From Dasyornis broadbenti (lineage: Eukaryota > Chordata > Aves > Passeriformes > Dasyornithidae): a DNA stretch of 64,000 nucleotides. The translations under genes and the position numbers were made by a program. A model generated the notes under the pieces. That model worked only from the letters and a program-made list of their open reading frames with translations, was not told the DNA's origin and ran no database searches. The number at the start of each line of letters is the position of its first letter. Position 1 is the first letter of the stretch. This document shows, in pieces, positions 59,850 through 64,000 of this stretch. The stretch is from contig VZRN01004407.1 of assembly GCA_013397935.1 (NCBI GenBank), positions 5,593,233-5,657,232 on the forward strand, read 5' to 3'.

Positions 59850-59859
59850 TTCTATGATT
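59366..59859 (+). mobile_element. CR1 LINE copy with internal deletion, + strand
   Basis: The left part encodes the fingers and palm of CR1 reverse transcriptase and the right end is the CR1 3' terminus (GGTCCCTTCTAACCCAAACC, then TTTATGATTCTATGATT). The two are joined near 59818-59822, so everything from the RT catalytic FADD motif to the last part of the 3' UTR is missing. The 5' end is truncated at about 59366. Opposite in orientation to the CR1 copy at 17904-18960. The 3' tail keeps the two-fold TATGATTC repeat typical of the family. Confidence 0.93.
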
Positions 59860-62800
59860 ATTTTACAATTTTCAGAATCAGACCAATTGTGACAACAGAA
59901 TCTCTGGTAAAGTTTTGATATGTAAACATGGCAATTTCACTTTAATTCAGAGATGTGCAACATAATCTACTTTTATATTCTTTATAAGGTACTTTTACGT
60001 CTAGATGGTGATCATTTAAAACACAAAACAAGTTAAATCAAACAACTACTCATTTGCTTGAAGTAAACTCTGTGAGATGTAAATTGTTTATAAATGCAGC
60101 AAGGCTCCTTTTTTCCTTAGTACTTGGCATTCTGAGAGCATGAAAACCACCAGGAAGTGATTATTAACACAATATATTATAACTCTGCAGGTTTTGTTAT
60201 TGCTGACTAACCCTCGACTTTTTTCCCCTGCCATCTATCTTTTTTTTCTATCATCTTACTGATCATTCAGAGTAGCTGCTAGAAAATTGCCTACTTTTTT
60301 ATGTTCCAGTGTTGCAGTGGTCTTTACAACACTTATTCACATTACGCACTAAACATGTTTGCAGAACACTAAATACTCCAAAAGAGAAAAATACGTTTTC
60401 CTGTAAAACCATCAGTAAATATATAAAGCAATACTCAGCATGTCAGCATTTCTGCCCAATAACATAATGAGGTGATAAGTTACTTCAAGAGCACTAAGAA
60501 TAATAGCCTACTGGATTTTAATTTGTTGAGGTTAAATGAATAGCCTCATGCTTTAAAAGGGTACCTTCCAGCACCAAAAGCAGTGCATGCTTTAAGGACT
60601 CCTTGACAGCTAAAATAAAGTTCCTAGGGCTTGTATACTGCTGACCTTGATAGCTTTTTAGTTTAAAGCATTTTAAAGGTACATGTACAACAACATTGGC
60701 GAGGGAGGAAAAAAAAAGAAAACAAATGCCAGAGATCTAACAGAGGCAAGATGCATTTGGTTTTGACTTCTAATTAATCAAGATAACATCTCTTTCAGCC
60801 TTTAGACAGTAAAATCAATAACCTGGGCAGTCTGACTGCCAGTTAGACTTATACACCAACACCTATTATTGGCAAAACTGTGATGTATTTAACTATTTCA
60901 TCCTTTATTATATTAAAAAAGGTATCCAGTCTCTGCAAAAGAGTACAGGAAAAAGTCCATCACCACAGTAAGTTGCTACCCATTCACTGGCAAATTTTCC
61001 ACTAGTGCCCCCTCAGATACTGCTCACTGAAACCTTTCTCTAACTGCTCCTTTCCCTTACCAGAGTGAATGACTGTTACAGAAATAAATAAATAAATTAA
61101 ATGCACCCCAAACCTCAGTTGTATCACTACTAGATCTTCAGGGAAACTAAAACTTTGATGCTTTTGGGAATTGGTGATATTCTGACCTGAGCAGAAAATA
61201 CTACAAGTGATGCTGCTATAATAATGCTGCAGGAAAAGAAATGGCACCTGAGCAGAACACAAGACAGATCTCAGAAATCGTTACAGTGGTTTTATTTCAG
61301 ACACACGTTAAATTAATTCTTTTGCATGAACAGCCTATGGTGAGGTCCTGCAACCTCTTTCCCTGGTCAATAATCCCATTAAGTCTGTGACATTCCTACA
61401 AAAGTGCCAAATCCTGAAATCTTTTTTCATTAATTAGCTCATTTTCCAAACAATCTCATTGAATTTAGACTCTTTAAAAAAGCAGACAAAAACCGCTCAA
61501 TTCCCAAAAGAAGAAAATATCCAGTCCTTTTTATCTCATTTTAAGGAGTCTTTCAAGCTTTGGCCCATCTTAATATAAAGATTTGATTATGAAAGGTTTT
61601 TTCTAAGGCTGACAGTTTGAAGGCCACAAGAACTTTGTAACTATTTCTCTTCACTAGTCAGACAACCAGAGGTGGTTCCAAGAGTCCTCAACAGGTGACT
61701 AAAATTAGTAGCTCCACTCAGGACCTGCACTTAAGTCTGCTCTGTTAACCTACAAAATCTGTTCAATAGTGTTGGGACTTACTGCTGCACAGCACAAGAT
61801 TGTTTTCCTTCCTCTTCTCTAGCAAAGACTATTTTCCAACTGAATCTCAGTTGAACTGCATTTACCACTGGAAGACTTGACTGTGCAGATGAAACATATG
61901 AAGTCATTAAAAAAATTTGACTAGAAAATACAAGTCTAGGAAATGGTGGACATTATGGAGAGGCCCAAAAATAACTATAAAGGTTTGTTTGTTTTCATTC
62001 CTTCCTATGCATTGATGATAAAAAAGATTCCTAGAAAAGATTAAGCCTTTATAATCAGCATAAGATAAGCAAAGTGCAACGCAGCTCAAGACAAGAAATC
62101 AAATTACTTAGCAGATGCATATTTAACAAGGACAATACAAATGGACCAGTAATTATGATATTAGAGTGTTTTCATGCTATCTTTGTCTTTTTCTATTCTT
62201 CACGGTGATCATATGTACAGTTAATTACACTTAATAATGATAATTATGGCTTTATTTTACAATGCAGGAAATTAGCTCAATCAGGCATTTCATAATGCAT
62301 AGGATGCTATGGAAGTTATTACAGCAGAAGGGAAATATTTAAAATCAACATTGCTCTCTAGGGGTCTTTTGACTTATCTTCCTTTGCTGTGCCACTAATC
62401 TATTGTACAGTGTGGGGTAACTCCCATTAAGGCAAATGGGAAATCTCTGGCTTACATAAATCCTCTGAAACTATCTGCCAGAAAACTGAGTTTCATTTGC
62501 AGAGAGAAGTGATGAATTTATATTGCTGACGAGTATGTAAACATGTTCTGCAATGACACAAAAATGAGTGGATGGAACCCAACACAATAATTTGAATGAA
62601 GAGTCTCCTGTACCTGACTCTAGTTACTTTGACATGATAGCTCATGTGTGAGAGAGGACAAGAATAACCATGTGCTGCCTTCAACAGGAAGATGATGCAC
62701 AGTGAAGAAAGAAATTTAGGAACAGTCTTTTTGCTACAGTCTTAACTCTGCCCTGTGGAAAACACTTACTGCCAAAGATCATTAAACACATACATGTTTT

Positions 62801-64000
62801 ACGAGGATTGCCAATGATAGCCACCAATACTATAAAAACTGTTTTAAAAAAGTATTTTTCTATCCCCTATGTCCTTTAATACTCTTCATCACTGCCATTA
62901 CTGTAAAAGGAAGAAGCATTGCCTATGCTTTTTTCCCTCTATACCTTTCGTCTTACTAATTTTCTGATCCTTCTTTATAATGTTGCTGTTTGTGGAGGAA
63001 CATAATACATGCAAAAGCTTTTGTTGCAGGAGGTAGATGTACAGCCACGTCTTGACAGAAGGACTTTATAGTGTCCCCAAATAGAGCAAAGAACCTACCA
63101 TCTCAGCTTACACACTCTTCCATTCCAAGTCTTTTGTGCATCAATCTTCACAACACAGAAATGGTCCACAGCCTCAGCAAAACAATTTCAGATGTCATGC
63201 TCTGCCAGCAATAGAACCACTTTGTACCACTGTAAATGGGGACAAAGGGATGTGCTTTGCCTCTCAAGATGAAACTTGACCTGTCACACAACAGTATTGA
63301 TTTACATTTGTGCTGTTAGTCAGAAAAGGCTTATTTCCTCTGTGAGGAACCATTAAGAATGATATGGATTTTGCTCTGCTATTCCTACAGGTCTCAGCTG
63401 CAGATCTTTCAGAAGAAGAATTTTGGGGCTGATTTCATGTACCTTGGAAGCTTCAATTTACCCGTTGCATGCAGAAAGGACAAACCTTCAAGCTAACCTC
63501 CTTCCCCTTCCCTAGGAGCACCGTGGGCAACTCTGAGCCCGACACAGAGAGCCTCCGTGGACAAGCCAGCACCACCTTCTCTGCCTCTCAGCAACAGCAG
63601 TTCCTGCTACAACTTTCTCACTGTGCTGTGAAATTCACCATCCTCCAACGCAGACATACAAGAAGAGGATCACTGGGTGAACACCTCATGACCATAGCCA
63701 AGGCATAAGAGAGCATATGAAATGCAGATGTTCAATTGCGAGCACCTTTTTCTTCTGGGAGCAACCAAGCTCACCACATTTGAATGTCATTATCAAAAGT
63801 AGAACCTTGAAACAGTCAGAATTCAGGTATCAGCACACCAACTTGATTTCTTCCAAACCTATGTTTTACAGTACAGGAAAAAAAGTAGGGGTCTTTTTGG
63901 ATTTATTGTTTTTGTATTTCTGACCTAAGTAGAACTATAACAATATATGGGGTTTTTTTACAACGTGTTCAAGCTTTTGGCTCTGCAGTTGGATATAAAG
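59860..64000. other. AT-rich non-coding sequence, no gene seen
   Basis: Unique-looking DNA with T and A runs (for example near 60240 and 60709) and short (AAATAAAT)-type text near 61081-61097. A slightly GC-richer patch at about 63470-63700 has an open + frame of 79 codons without a recognisable domain. No transposon ends or RNA genes were seen. Confidence 0.55.

Overview
This is a stretch of avian nuclear DNA, probably intronic or intergenic. It is AT-rich and CpG-poor and has no convincing protein-coding exon, tRNA or rRNA. The assignment to a bird (or a close archosaur relative) rests on two fragments of the CR1 non-LTR retrotransposon that end in the typical ATTCTATGAT-type 3' terminus, and on three solo long terminal repeats (LTRs) of endogenous retroviruses. 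I cannot name the species or the flanking host gene. The open reading frames are short, scattered over all frames, often begin at non-ATG codons and resemble no family I recognise outside the CR1 copies.

Layout: 1-8916 is AT-rich unique sequence with one homeodomain-motif-rich stretch near 3.8-4.2 kb. An AT microsatellite lies at 8917-8998. A solo LTR (copy A, + strand, 9602-10338) is flanked by a perfect 5-bp target duplication. Unique sequence follows to a 3' CR1 fragment on the minus strand (about 17904-18960). A second LTR family, ERVL-like, lies on the minus strand at 20391-21217. Another 10 kb of unique sequence leads to copy B of the first LTR family (31527-32249, + strand). 32.3-41.8 kb is unique sequence with a homeodomain-core-rich block near 36.8-37.1 kb. 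At 41849-41982 there is a compact array of three related palindromic units, the least ordinary thing in the window. A (TTTA)n microsatellite lies at 45754-45809 and a T homopolymer interrupted by three Ns at 48897-48928. A + strand CR1 copy with a large internal deletion lies at about 59366-59859, and unique sequence runs to the end.

There is no operon or pathway here. What can be read is insertion and decay history: one LTR family inserted twice in the same orientation 21.9 kb apart, with different numbers of a 22-bp direct repeat and different loss of CpG sites; an older-looking ERVL-type LTR; and two dead CR1 copies. I found no evidence of a new multi-gene system. The palindrome array, a hairpin at 43206-43259 and some candidate conserved non-coding blocks are the places to look again.
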